From the NCBI RefSeq assembly GCF_009870125.1, contig NC_046683.1, positions 64,309,869-64,373,868 on the forward strand: a stretch of 64,000 nucleotides of DNA, read 5' to 3'. Within the stretch, counting starts at the first letter, position 1; the number at the start of each line of letters is the position of its first letter. The translations under genes were made by a program, and so were the position numbers. Shown in pieces: positions 47,113 to 60,130 of the stretch. The notes beneath the pieces were generated by a model. The model did no database searches. It was given only the letters and a program-made list of their open reading frames with translations, and had not been told where the DNA came from. This DNA is from Drosophila pseudoobscura (lineage: Eukaryota; Arthropoda; Insecta; Diptera; Drosophilidae).

Positions 47113-49792
47113 CTTCCTCCTTATCCTACTCCATCGTAGCCCCCCTCAAGCCATCACTCCTTTCGCTTCTGCTCTCTTGCCCAGAGATCCCTGCGCTTCA
47201 TTCGGGGGGAAAACTTTTATGTTGACAAAAACAAAAAGCAACAACAACACCAGAGAACTGCAAAAAGAAAACCAAGTTAAGGCCCCACCTCCCTGGGACC
47301 CCCCGCTACCCCCAGTTGATGGACGCAACTGTTGCAACTGTTTTTTTCCCGAGTATAATCCTCCATTAAAAAGTTGCACAAGAGAAAAGAAGAGCTATCG
47401 CGGGTGATGCCTCCAGATGTATGGACTTGGACGATACCCAGTGGATGGAACTTTGAAAATTTCCATAGATTTCTATTGAAATCCGAAGGGATAGGGATTG
47501 CTAGATAATCGATATGGACTATAGCGATACCCTGGGTAACATCCCAGCAATTCTTTGCCTTCTGCCTCAGAGTGTCGCAGCCCATCCCATTTTCCAGGGT
47601 ATGCCAAATCTGTGTGTGTTTTGGCTCGCGGCTTGGCTTGGATTTTTGCCTGTGGCTCCTCGGGGTGAAAATCGTGAGTGGAGCGGAGCTTTCGAAAATT
47701 GTGCCACGTTGCACTTGTTACTCGCGTTCTCTCTCTCTCCCTCTCTCTCGCTCTCTTTCTGTGGAGGAGCAGGCAGTCATCGCGTTTACCGTTTGGCTGC
47801 TTTTTCTGGTCTCAAGATAATTTTTCTTACTTTAGAAAACTGTGAAAAAACTGGGAATGGGGCATAAGGAGAGTCAAAGAAGGAGCAAGAGTTAGGAGTT
47901 GGGCAGCTGCACCATCATCATCATCATCATCTTCCACGAGTACTTCTGCTGCTGCTTTGGATGCTTATGGTTTATGTAGGAAACGTGCCACAGAGTGGCA
48001 GCGTGGCAGCGTGGCAGACTGGCCAGAGTGGCAAGCGTGGAAATCTATGAAGATTGTTCATTGTTCTCGCAGTTCTCTCTGGTTTCCTCTGTGTGGAAAA
48101 TGTGCAATTTAATTGCATTCTGCCGAAGTACGTGATATAAATATTATCAGCACCTTCTTTATGGGTCTATCCCTCCCAATCCCCCCCCCCGAATCGAAGC
48201 TCAGAGGGAGGGAATCCATCCACCGAACACACACAGGTCTTGCAATTGAAATGCTAGATGCCAGCTGCCGGAGATCGAACGGCCATGACTATGGCCATGA
48301 CCGCAGGACCTTGTATCGCGCATTCTCCGACTGGGGGGATGGGAGGGAGCAGTAGGAGGCGGCTGCCTTGGCGTCTCCCTTGTGATATTTTCCACGTTGC
48401 CCCTTCGTTTCTCTCTGTGTCTCTGCGCAGGCATCTGAAATGCTTTAATTTCTGCAGAAAACAAATATTTATCAAGTACTTCAAAAGAGAGAAGGAGGAG
48501 GAGGTTCATTCTTCTACTATTTGTGGGACATTTCCTATTCGAAATTCGATTACCCTTTCAATGGGAGTATTCCAGCCAGAGATCGGCATTCAAAAGCCAA
48601 CTTTCAGGCCATTTAGCCTAGATTCGAGATACAATTTCCCAAAGTTCAGATTGTGGGTCAAACAATTTCCGACTTTTCATCGGAGCTCCGCCTCTGTCTC
48701 TCTCTGCTGCACTGCTCTAACATACTCTTTTCGCTGTCTCTATGGCTCTTCCTCCTCCCCCTCCTCCTCCTGCTCTCTCTCTCTGTCTCTAGAAAGATCC
48801 TCCTCCTCCGCCGATCAGCAATTATCCCGCAAAAACAGTTTTCACGACTTTTCTTGATCTTCTTCTAAGTCTGCCTGCCACTCCCCTTTCCCCCCCTCAT
48901 CCCCCTGCCACTCTCTTTCTCTTTTGGGATGAAATTTATTTAAGCTAAAAAAAAATAGCCATTAACAATGTTTTTTTTTTCTCTGCGCAACTAATCTTTG
49001 CATCTACGAGTATTGGCCTGGCCAATAACTTCTGCCACCCCCTTCCCCACCCCACTATTTGAGACCCAAATCTGATCGAAAATAAGAGAGAGAGAGGGAG
49101 CAAAGAAGAGTAGTTTTCCATTAGGAAGAAATTGCTTTTGGGGGAAAATTGTAGGCAATGTATAAAAAATGTCAAAGATCGGCATCGTTTCGGTCGCGGA
49201 TTAATGATCGTTGTGGGGCCTAAGAGGAAAGAGAGGGAGAGGGAGGGAGTGGGAAGAGGAAGGGGGATAGCTACAGTTTTTGCTGGCAGTAAAGCTCTTC
49301 CCACCTAATGACGTCATTACGTGGTAACACGAGCAACATAGCACGTGCTCTGGCTCTGTCTCTGACTCTGGCTCTGGCTCTGACTCTCTTTGGTTTCCAG
49401 TTACGTCTTCCCATTCCTCTTCCTTTGTCGCTCTCTCTCTTCCCACTGCTCTTTTTTTTGCTCCTCTTTCTTTGCACTTCATTCTTCTCTTTTTTATTCC
49501 TTCTTCCCTTCCTTTCTGCTTGCAAAAAAACAACGTATAAAAATTCAAATTTGAATTCAAATTTTCCAAACGAGGGAATACCTAGAAGGGGGGGGGGGGC
49601 CATGGGCTCTACAGGGGGGGCGGGTGGGGTGTGTGGACCCCATATCAAGTTCCATGAATATGCAAATTGGAAAGAGATGGCAGTAGAGTGGTGGGAGCGA
49701 GAGGGAGGTAGCCCCGGGCAGCGTGTGGTGCTGTCGTGCGTGAATTGTAAATAAATTTATTGCCTACGAAAATTACTTCTCTTCTACCACCT

Positions 49793-49838
49793 CCCACTGC
49801 CCACCGCCCACCGCCCACTGCCCACCGCCCACCGCCCA
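49793..49838 (+). repeat. Heptamer array CCCACYG, six full units
   Basis: Units alternate CCCACTG and CCCACCG in the order T, C, C, T, C, C, which indicates a 21-bp higher-order duplication. Confidence 0.9.
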
Positions 49839-51291
49839 AGTTATCTCCATAGATAGAGAGTCACTCCACACTTCTCCATATCCCCCCCGGATATATCTAT
49901 CTATCTGCAATATTCTGATGTTAATACTTTTTTTGGTCTATAAATTGTTGGTTCTAATGGTTTTTTGTGTCTATAATGGCAAACGGGGAAGTTCCATTGT
50001 TTCTATGGTGAAGAAAACCCTCAAGAGCCATGGCCATATTTAGGGGTCGAATGTTTGTCGTTTGCCAAATGCAAAAAACCCTGCACCATTATGATAAATG
50101 GTCTTTGAATGCCATAGAAATGTCTGTAAATACATCTTTTGAAGGGGAGGAGACTGTTCTTTAAAGTTCTCAACTACAAAATGGGAATTTATGAAAAATA
50201 TATACAATTTGGGATAAGCTCTTCCCGAAACCTATGAAATTTCAATAGATTTCACTTCTAATTTTTTAGACTTCTCATTACTTTATTACTCTATTATTCT
50301 TTTTGATACTTATAAGCTTTTAAAGATCCTTTCTTATAGGAAATTACGGCTTTTACTGTTTACAGAATATCTCAAATTTTGAGGTCAAACTTCTCTCAGA
50401 GGAGAATGTCTCAAATAATTGTTGTTGGTCCAGTGCTCGGTAGCAAAGCTCTGCTCTGGAAGGAGGTGGAGGTTGGGGCTACCATCGAGAAGGAGGTGAA
50501 GGGAACTGGAGCTCCAATCGAAGCTGGTGGAGGAGGCGCTGGAGTTGGAGCTGAGAGGTGGAGTGGATGCTGCTGCTGCGGATGGAGCACGGGAATCCCA
50601 CGTTTCTCGGGTGCTAATGATGACGTTGATTGTGGATTGGACGGAGGACGGCTTTCAAGTGGAGTCTTGGGGCACCACCATTCCATACCATTCCTTCGAG
50701 CATTAAGACAGCATTTCATTTGAAAATTTGTCATAATGGGCCACCATTCTCATTGTTTCACTGCTCGCGGGGCAACCTCTTTATTTTTTGTCCTCTTTCT
50801 CTTTCTCTTTCTCTTTGCCTTTTCTTCAGTCGTTTTGTTTTTGTTTTGTGTGGCATCAAGTGGAGGAGTGGGGAGGTGCCTTAAGTGTCATTCCATTTCT
50901 TTTGGGATCTCCAGATTTCACCCCCTCTCTCCCCCCCCCCCCCTGCCACTATTTGCGGCTCTGATTGCAGCAGTTTGTGCCTCAGTTTTGTGGCTCTGAT
51001 TGCTGCTGCAGTTTGTGCCTCAATTTCTTGTTCATTTTTCATTTTTTTTGATTTCCTTTCATCCTCTCGATTCTCGTTTCTCGTTACTCGATTCTCGCTT
51101 CTTTTTTGCGTTGCCCATTTGTCCCCATTTTCTGTTGACATTACAGTGGATCCCTCGAATTCCCTGGGGACCGCAAAGGGGAAGGGAAGAAGGGAATCTT
51201 TGGGGGGAAAAGAAACGTTTTGATGTGTTATTTTAAGACGGCGCAAAATTCCGACCGACATTTGTTTTTGTGATATGAAGAAAGAATCTCC

Positions 51292-51450
51292 TTTCAGCCA
51301 CACTCCTGCCCACTGCTCCCCCCTGCTCCTGCTCCTGCCACACTGCTCCCTCTTCTCCTCCTGCCACACTCCTCCTCTCTGCTCCTGCTCCTCCTCCTCC
51401 TCCTCCTGCCACACTCCTCCCCCCTGCTTCTGCTCCTCCTCCTCCACTTG
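51292..51450 (+). repeat. Degenerate minisatellite of CTCCTGCCACACT units
   Basis: TGCCACACTSCTCC occurs three times between CTCCTG/CTCCTC runs. Confidence 0.8.
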
Positions 51451-51654
51451 TAATATATTTTTATTCTGTTTTGGCATTGACTTTGGTTCGGATCAGGGAC
51501 CATAGTTTTGTGGCTGTGACTGTGGCCTGTGGCTTGAGGGAATGAAATCTGATCCGCAGTTGTGCGCCAGAGATCCAAGGCATTTGTTATTTGTTTATTT
51601 TGGAGTTTTTTCATGTAGATTTGATAGTATCTTTTGAAAGATTTATATAAAAAG

Positions 51655-51857
51655 AGATCTATATTTCTATATATTATTTATCCATCTATCTATGCATCTT
51701 TCTCAGCGTATATCTAGCAATCTATGCAACAGGTATTTGTATCTTTCTATCCAGATATCTGTGTATCTCTGTATATCTTATTCTATCTGTATCTGTGTGA
51801 TTCTAGCTATGTATCTGTTTGTATATCCATGTATCTATCCATCCAACTATCTATATT
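51655..51857 (+). repeat. Degenerate TATC minisatellite
   Basis: About 200 nt made of TATCTATC, TGTATCT and CCATCTA variants. Confidence 0.8.
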
Positions 51858-52740
51858 GAAGTACCCTTAAGAGTAGTATTAACAAAAGGTAAGTAAAAAC
51901 TTCAATCTTTATCTCCATTCCCGTCTAAAAGTTTTCGCTATGAGAAAAGGTGCGCTCTCGCTCTTTCTAACCTCTCGTGACTGTCATAAATATGCCTCTC
52001 TGATGTCCCTCTACGACGGACTCTTGACGATATCTCTTGACTATTTCTTTGATTGATTGATTGCCGGCAAATGTCAGACGTCAGACAGCGTCAGAGGAGG
52101 CCTGACCCTGCGCCGACTCCCTGCAGTAAACAGAAGCTGCCACGCTGCCACGCTGCAAGCATGCAACTGCAACTCCGTTCAGAGATCAATCGCAGAAACA
52201 ATTTCAATAATTCACAAAAGGAAATCCACACAGACGCAAAAACGAAGGGAATCGAGGGCCTGGCCTCTGGACGAAAAGAGTTATGGCTCTGGCTGTGGCT
52301 CTGGCTCTGTCTCTGTTGAATGTTGCATGTTGCACGTTGAATGTTGCCCCAAAAGTTGCCCCATGTTGCAGTTGCCCAAAAATGGCAAACAGAACAGCAC
52401 AACAGGAGGAGGAATGACCCCTCTACGCCTCGACCACCACCCCCCCTTAGTCCATCACCGCCCCCACCCCCGCAACCTTAATCAACGCATCGTTGCACAG
52501 CCGACAAATGCGACAACAACAACAACAACAATAAGAAATGTTGCAAAAATTTCAACAACAATTGCCCCCCTCCCTCACCCCCTCTCGTTCACTCCTCTGC
52601 CTCTCTTTGTGTGTGCCCCTCGTTTGTCAGTTATGTTGCAAGTTGTGCGCCGCCGTCGCTGCCTGCTCTGCTCTGATCCCATTTAAGGCGCAATGACGCT
52701 TCGCTCATGCGCATCACGCACACGACAAGCGACGCCCCGC
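51858..52740. other. Non-coding DNA
   Basis: No gene supported; contains TGTTGCA/GTTGAATGTTGC reiterations near 52315-52375 and a short CAA run near 52517. Confidence 0.4.
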
Positions 52741-52800
52741 CTACCCCGCCCACCACGCCTACCCCGCCCCTCTGCGCATGCGCATGCGCCACGTCTTCCT
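52741..52800. promoter_or_regulatory. GC-rich patch with overlapping NRF1/ewg-type sites
   Basis: TGCGCATGCGCA at 73-84 of the 52700 block (52773-52784) matches the NRF1 palindrome YGCGCAYGCGCR, and a second, TGCGCATGCGCC, overlaps it at 52779-52790. A CATGCGCAT half-match lies at about 52707. Three CCCCGCC-type GC boxes stand next to them. The fly NRF1 orthologue is ewg. Function is inferred. Confidence 0.45.
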
Positions 52801-54990
52801 CCGCCACCGGCAAGATCCACCTCCAGGGCTCCACTCCTCCTATATCTTCCACCTACTCCTCAGCCGGGCAGATACTCTGCTGCTCCTCTGCTGATTGGAG
52901 TCGCTTTCATTCCCTGCTTCGCTCTGGCTCCTCCACGCCCCTGCCCCTCCGATCGTCCACTAATTGTCACCCGTTCGAGGCGTTTTGGTGGGCGCTCACT
53001 CGAGGAAAAGCTTCGCGAACCGAAAGCCAGAGCCAAAGCGTCTACAAATGAATCACCTTTCACAAAAAAGAGTACTCATGAGGGATATCTAGGAGTATAT
53101 AGGAGCCATATGCAAGGAGATTTTGGATCTTGTAAAAAACTATCTCAGTTTTCGAAAGACAAATGCTATGGGTTACCCAATTATAAAGATATGGTGTAGA
53201 TTGTTTTTAGATTCAAAGATTTACAAGCAATTATTATTCATTATTCTACAGGAAAGGAAGGAAATATTATGATCGGAATGTGGAGAAAAAGACATCAGTA
53301 ATTGTAATACCGCTTTGCCTGTAATTCTCTTCAAATAAATATCTGTAGAAATACCCGAAAGTATCTCGTAAATACTGCTAAGGCTATCTTCCATCAATCT
53401 ACCCAAAAGTCATACCCAGAATGTGGAAAACAGGTGCCCAATAAATGAAGGAAATAGTGCCCTGTAAATACCGCAAAAATTACTCCATTGTTCAATGAAA
53501 AGTATCACAAATTAAGCATCTTTTTGGCTACCAAAAATCCTTAGATGGCTTATTCCAGGGTATTTCAAGGGTTCAGTTCTGCAGCGGCTACGACGATTAT
53601 GTGCCCTTTCCCTTTTCGATTTTCGATTTTGTCAAGAGCCAACACTCTGGCTGGCTTTTGTGCCTGGCCTCATTGGCACATTTGATGCCACAGTTGCTGG
53701 CTGTCAGTGCCGCCAGTCCATTGCTGCCTCGTTGCCCCGTCGTTTCTCCGCTCTGGTGACACGTTTGGCTATTTTTAAACGTTGCATCTGCAGCGATGCC
53801 ATGGCCCCCTTTTTCCATTTTTCCATTTTTCCTTTGCTTTGCGCTTGAATTGCCAATTTTTGCAATGAACTTGAAAGCGTTTCGCGCTGCAGCTGCCACC
53901 GAGCGACCGAGGCAGAGACAGAGGCACACGTGTGGCAGTGTGTGGGTGGACGTGCAGCTAGAAGAGGTTTGCCCTGCCACTCACCCCCACCACTCTGTCA
54001 TTCTTTTACTTCTTTGCTTTTTTGTTGTTTTTTTGTTTTTTATTGCTTCTTTGGGCCTTTTGCCTCAGGTGTTGGCCCCCACCGTCCGGTGTCCACTCTG
54101 CAGTCGGCAAATGTAACTGTTTCGCTGTCGTTTCCGGTCATCAAGTTGGCCACTTACGGATCCACCATCCATTTCAACCTCTCCCTCGTTCGTGCAACAC
54201 TTTTTGTTGCTGTTGCTGTTGCTGTTGTTGGCTTTGCTTTGCTTTCCCATCGAGAGACGACTCCCCCAACGAGAGACCGACCGACCGACCCCGAGGCGAC
54301 AGAGCGCTAATGACATTCAACACTTGAGTCGAACGAAGCTTTGTATCTTTTTTGGATTTGTCGGAAGAGGGCAGAGGGGGGCAGGGCGGAGTGTTGCACG
54401 TGTTTGAAGGCACAAAATTAACATTTAAATGCCCGGCGCAACGGTTTTCCCTTCCGCCCAGAGATCATTTAATGAAAAGAAGAACAAAATACGAATAAAT
54501 GGAAGCTGAATGGAAATGAAAACCCAACTGAAGTCCAGAAAGTGGAGGAGAATCTGCCTGACAGCCACCCACGCAGCGCCGTTTGGCACAGAATAAAATA
54601 CAAAACACAAAAAGGAGAACTTTAATTAAAGAATCAGAGGATCATTGGATCTGTGGATCTGTGGAGACCACCAACCAAGAGACAATCCACCAAGAGGGAG
54701 ACACAGAGAGACAGCGAGAGAGAGAGAGAAAAGGAGACAGCGAGCAGGCTTAATCCCTTTGAAATCTATCTCGGAAATATGGATGTGGCCCCAATTTCCA
54801 TCTGTGGCACGACTTGGCCGTGGATTGACTGTGAATTTTCATGGGATGGGGGGGGGGGGGGGGGGATTGCATCCATAAGATACTTTCAAAGTTTTTGCTG
54901 CCGCATGCAGGCAGATCAATTTCCTGCCCAGCGACAGCTGCTGTCGGCTCGTCGGGTGTCGCATTCAAAGAATTGATTTTCTCTTATGAC
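52801..54990. other. Non-coding DNA downstream of the GC-rich patch
   Basis: No gene supported. A 168-codon frame (52693-53199) is Pro/Arg-rich from the GC boxes and then becomes AT-rich without codon bias. A G run lies at 54848-54865. Confidence 0.4.
54848..54865 (+). repeat. (G)18 homopolymer
   Basis: Eighteen consecutive G. Confidence 0.85.
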
Positions 54991-56515
54991 AAAACGTATC
55001 TGCAAGATGCAAAAAGTATCTGTCAAATTGGAAATTGGTTTTTCGACTGGAGATTAAAGGTGGTTTTTGATTTTGATGCGGCAAGCAGTGGGATGCAAAA
55101 GTAACTAGCAAAGCGAAAAGTATCTTTTGCTTGCAAAAAGTATCTTTTGAGTGCCAAGAGTTACCAAAATGATTATTTCTAGAATGTGATCGAATATCAA
55201 ACCAAAATAAAAGCATACTTGAGATACAAAAGTATCTTTTTGATGTAAAACAAAAGGTATCTGCAATGCTTCCTTTTAGATCTCATCAAAATGAGTTGCC
55301 AATGTATCTGTGGGATGCAAACGTATTTCGTGGACAATGAAAGCGTCAGTCCGTCCACTCGAGTACTCGAATTTCATTGGCAAAAGTTCAATTATTCATG
55401 CGGCATTTCACAAGTATCTTTTTGATACCCAAGACACAATGAAGTATCTCTTTTCAGTTATATTTTTTTGGACCACAAAGTTCAATGGCACGCGCTGCAC
55501 TGTTATTTGGTCTCCCATCGCCTTTTCTGCTGCTTCCTCTGGCTCTTCTCTCTTCTCTTTATTGGTTTCTCCTTTTTCTTGGCCACAGCAACTGTCCGAC
55601 TCGTATCCGTCAGATACTTTATGTATCTCCGTTGGTCATTTGTCCATCTGTTGGGCTTTTGTCTTGATTTCGTCTCAGGGTTCGTGCAGCCAACAAAATG
55701 CGCCGCATCATCTTCATTAGAGGCTGCAACTGCAGAAGGCACTGGAGAAGGCACACTCTATCTCTATTTGTATCTGTATCTCCATCTGTGTCTGTGGGAT
55801 AAGACAATTGCGGCTGAATAGCTGTCGGAACGTTGATGGGCGTTTAATTGAAAATTTATTTTCGATTGCCTGTCGACAGCGCTTAATTATATCGATAGAA
55901 ACTTTTATTGCACATCTTAAAGATGCTTTAACAGCACTCGGGTATCTTGAAGATACTTTTTACTGCACCACTGAATCGAAAAGATGATGTATCTGCACAA
56001 CTACTTCATTTCAATTTACTACTCTTTCACTAATACATTTTTAAGATGCTCCTTCTGCTCTACTGAATTTTTAAGATACTTTTTACTGGACACCCAATAG
56101 GAAAGATACGTTTGAAGCATTACAGTGTCACTAATAGACGTTTTGTGCACTTCTGTAACTTGAAGATACTTGAAAAGAACTACTACATCTGATGGATATT
56201 TTTTTGCTGCACTACTGCATCTTAAAGATACTTTGCCCAGTGTTGCTTTGGCCCGCTTTGAGCGGCTTTTAAGCGGATAATTGTGGAAAAATAAAGCAAA
56301 AAGAACATTGAAGGGCTTCCTTGAAAAAAACGCCCACACACACACCCACGCGAGACCCAAAAGATACACACAGATGGAGATACAGATACAGATACATTTA
56401 CTACTGCAAGCTGCAATCGTAGACTGAAAATCAATAATTTGGCGGTAAGTCAAAGCTTCTCTCTATTGTATCTACGAGTGGAAGAAGTGGGTGTCTGTAT
56501 CTTGAGATACATTCT
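54991..56515. repeat. Dispersed cluster of GTATCT/AGATAC motifs
   Basis: I count about 28 GTATCT or AGATAC words in 1.5 kb, often as AAAAGTATCTTTT or AAGATACTTTTTACTGCA. Fewer than one would be expected for random sequence of even composition. Spacing is irregular, so it is not a simple tandem array. Confidence 0.75.
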
Positions 56516-59499
56516 TTCTTGGTTAATCAAATCATGCCACAAAACCACATCCATCCCCCCCCCCGGCCCCTCCGTCCCCCCTGCCCTGTCCTGTATTGTG
56601 CCTCAATTATGACGCATTAAAGTCGTCCGTCTTTTCCTTTGAGATGCAATTTATGCAGCATTCACCCAATTGTAGGAAGTCGGATATTAATAGAGGAGGA
56701 AAGGGAGCTCTCTGGCTGTGCCCCCACCAAAACCATGGCAAACAGGGGGCCCACACGACGAGGCATGAACTGTGGGCACCGCTTTTTATTGAGGGGCAGC
56801 TGCTGTTGCTGTTGCTGGAGCTGCTGGCTGCTGACTGGTGTGGCAGCCTCTATCTCTGTGCACTGAAGCCCATTTCAATGTCAGAATCGCAGCACAGTGG
56901 ATCATCGCTTGGGGGGATATTATTTGCATTACAATTTGAATGCCAATTTTGTGACTCTGTGACTCGGTGGCGCTGGGGCCTCGGTCTCCACCAATCATTG
57001 AATCATTGGAGGGAGAGTGCAACACTTTTGAGAAAAGTGCAACGACTTGAACTTTAGCTCCTGCTCGCCGCCTTTCTCCAACAATCTTTTGCTGCAATTG
57101 AGTTCGCACTTTGAATGCCACAAAATGCAGCAAGAAGTAGCTGTGGCTGTAACTGTGCATGTGGATGTGGACGTGGACACATCTCCTTCCCCTGTTTCGT
57201 TCTATTGTCTGGGATGATTATTTCCACTCACTTGACTCACAGATGCAGCAGGCAGCAGCCATCAGGCAGCACCCTCTGCATCTTTTTGTGCATCTTTTCA
57301 GATTCATTTTCATTCTTCAATGATCTTTTGTGCACTTTTGTGGGTCCCCCCCTTGTATATTGCATCTTGTATCTGTGAGATTGTCACAGCAACTTCTGGG
57401 ACTTCAATGAGATGTGTTTTGATGGGCAGCGACAACATTTGACCCTTGGAGAGTTTTGTAATCGTCGGCTTAGGCGAAAGAATGAGACATCTCTCTGAAG
57501 AAATCAATCCCACGACTTTCTTCAGAGTCTCCGCTGAAGTTTTGTATCTTCTTTCGCGTAAGAGAGAAATCCCCAAACCCAAACTCCTCCACTCCTTCTC
57601 AGCCACTCATCAGAACACGAGACAGACAGACGGACAGACAGACGGACGTACGGACGGACGGATGGATGGATGGATGGTAGTCTCCTTTAAGGTGTTTAAC
57701 CTCCAGATCCCACAGAACACTTAAAAGCGTTTCATGTCAGGCGAGTGGGTGTTCGTTCCATTAAGGGGCGCCACAAAACCACCTACAGCACTTGCTGTTT
57801 GTTCTGTTGTTTGCAACATGTACGGTACCGCATCCTCCTGCGCACCAGACCACAGACCACGGACCCCAGGCCTCAGACCTTGGCTCGCCCTTTCTTCCTA
57901 CCTACTTCTCCTTCTTCTGGCCGTTTGAGTAAATAAAACAGTAACTTTTGTGGTTGCAACCACAGAAAGTGGTGTTGCACGAACTGTGGGTAGTTTTTCG
58001 CCAAAAATAAAAGAAAAAAAAAAAGGTCTGGTCTTTATGTCCGAAACAAAATTCGCAATGGAACAAAAAGGAAGCTTAACTTTCATGTTCCACCATTTGT
58101 AGTCGACTTTGAGGCGTTTATGGGGCTGTGGCGGGGGCGGGGGCGAATCGAAAGGGTCCTGTCCCCCGACAAATAAAAGCCATATAATTGAGCTCAAACA
58201 TTAAGCGGCTTTTTCGGGCTTTTTCGGGGTTTTACTTCGAGTGGAAGCACATATTGAAACTGAATCATTGCTTGATTGAATTACACATCACATGTCGTGG
58301 TCTCCCCTCTTAAAGGTTTCGTTTTTGGTTTCCATTTCGCTTCCTGTTCCTGGGCCCACGCCAAATGATGATCCAAATTTAAATTAAAACAAGAACAAGA
58401 ATAACAAACAGAAACAGAAACAGAGGAAGAACTTGTTAATTATATGCCACAACAACCCACACATGGAACCAGCAAAAGAGACGCACACAGAAACAGTTGC
58501 ATATGCTCCCCTCACATTTTGTGGGTTTCCTCAATGATGATTCGAAGGCGATCCGATCCTCTGATCCTATGTGATCCTACGTGACAGGCATACATCAAGG
58601 CAGCTACTACGTAACTCTATCCCTCTTTTATATTCAGCATTTGTTCCTTTTTTCCTTCTCCTTTTCGGTAGCAGATGTCTAACATAATATCTAATGAAAT
58701 GGTTCAGTAGCTCCAAACGTTTTGAGTAGGGAACCCACATATTTAGGAGGCGTGAAAGTTGTTGACATGTGGGTACACGATGGGTGGGGAATGAAGAGAG
58801 GAAGGGATGAAGTGGGAGAGGAACTATTAATCCATTCCCAGCACGTGTCGTCATGGGGCTTATGGCTTTAATCATTTTATGATACGAAAAACGCAGGATC
58901 GCTATGAAAATGTCTCCAAAGAAGGGTCCAAATGAGTTCTACTATTGGATATATAGCTTATGCTTCCCCGATCTTTAGTTTGGGAGCTATAACACTTTGA
59001 AGATATGGTATTTTTCGTATATTTTGAGAATCTTTCATAGAACATCTGTAGTAAATCGCATTTGTTACGCATCAAAATTTCTATTCTCTCTAAGTTGACG
59101 TGAAAAATCATCATAGTCTTGTTTCCAAAAAGTTGTTTTTCTCAGGGGTAGTGAACCCTAACACCCCCCTACCCCACTATCCCCGAAAAAGGGTTGCGTT
59201 TGTAAGTAATGACGCATCAGCGCCTGGAGTTTCGACGATCCGATCTGACAGATGTTTCCACAAAAGAAACCGAAAATACTGCGCCTCACAATCCTTTGGC
59301 ACTTGCCATTTCAGAGGTCCTGCTGCTAACCCCCCTCCCGAAAGCCATACCCTGTAAAATCACTATCCCTACCTATAGCCGGTTTTCGCTTCCCCCACTC
59401 CCTTCATCCTCGTTCTGTCTCCTTATTCCTTTTTGAGCGGTTCCAAACACTCACAAAAAAAAAACAGCATAAACGCAATAGACGCGACGCTATTTTGCA
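56516..59499. other. Non-coding DNA
   Basis: No gene supported. Contains a GACA/GGAC/GGAT tetranucleotide array at 57621-57677 and A-rich patches. Confidence 0.4.
57621..57677 (+). repeat. Tetranucleotide array GACA to GGAC to GGAT
   Basis: Adjacent runs of related tetramers that differ by single changes, about 14 units. Confidence 0.88.
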
Positions 59500-60130
59500 T
59501 GTACTGTACAACAAAACATAGCCCTCTCTCTCGCATGCACAATCAGAAGAGAGGGAAAACGGAGAGCGAGAGCGCCTGCTGCTTTCCAGCTGCATGAAAT
59601 GGAGCGACAATCAACCCTTGAATGCCCGAATGCCAGAGCGTCACAGCTGTGACCAAAATATTAGCACTCACAAATACACAATTGGAAAAAAACAATTAAA
59701 TATACATTTATGTTGTGCGTCCAATGCTAAAGTTTAAGCCTCAGTCTGTTTCATTTCACAAGATAATGTTGAAATATAGCGCCAAAATCAGTATTTAGTT
59801 ATTTTAAGCACAGACCACAGTTTAAATTTTTTGAGCTATTATTTTGATCGCAACTGTATGCCGGCAATGTTGCTACCTGCATATATGCAAGCCGCTTCCA
59901 GCAGAGCGACAATCGGAAAGCAAAGAGAGCGAGAAATGTTGCTCTCTCTGTGGTTGTTGCTCGTGCAGAAAATGTTGCTAGAAAACGACATGCATACAGG
60001 GTACAATACGAGGTAGAGCTTCGCAACATGCCCTGCCAACGCTAGCAACATTCGAATTGAGCAACACCAGACATCACGAAGAAAACACCACGAGAGCGCG
60101 ACTTTACTTTACTTTACCGTTTGAATCGCG
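59500..60130 (+). promoter_or_regulatory. Promoter-like region with GAGA tracts and AATGTTGCTA repeats
   Basis: Contains GAGAG-type tracts (59550-59577, 59922-59953), a 14-nt palindrome GTCACAGCTGTGAC (59640-59653) whose minus strand resembles the fly core-promoter Motif 1 (TGGTCACA), and AATGTTGCTA at 59866, 59971 and inverted at 60043. It sits immediately before the 5' UTR-like exon. No TATA box. Confidence 0.4.

Larger units (their letters stand above)
46131..51635. other. Non-coding DNA rich in CT tracts and CTG repeats
   Basis: No gene supported. Includes CTG repeats (46453-46486, 47091-47112), many CTCT tracts, a heptamer array (49793-49838) and a CTCCTGCCACACT array (51292-51450). Frames that look long on either strand are polyserine/polyleucine shadows of these tracts. 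Confidence 0.45.

Noticed and set aside
50411..50734. Minus-strand Pro/Ser-rich 107-codon frame
   Set aside because: Looks slightly coding-like, but it has a readable frame on both strands, no splice sites and no known homologue.
52693..53199. 168-codon plus-strand frame
   Set aside because: The Pro/Arg-rich start is produced by GC boxes and NRF1-type sites; the rest lacks codon bias.
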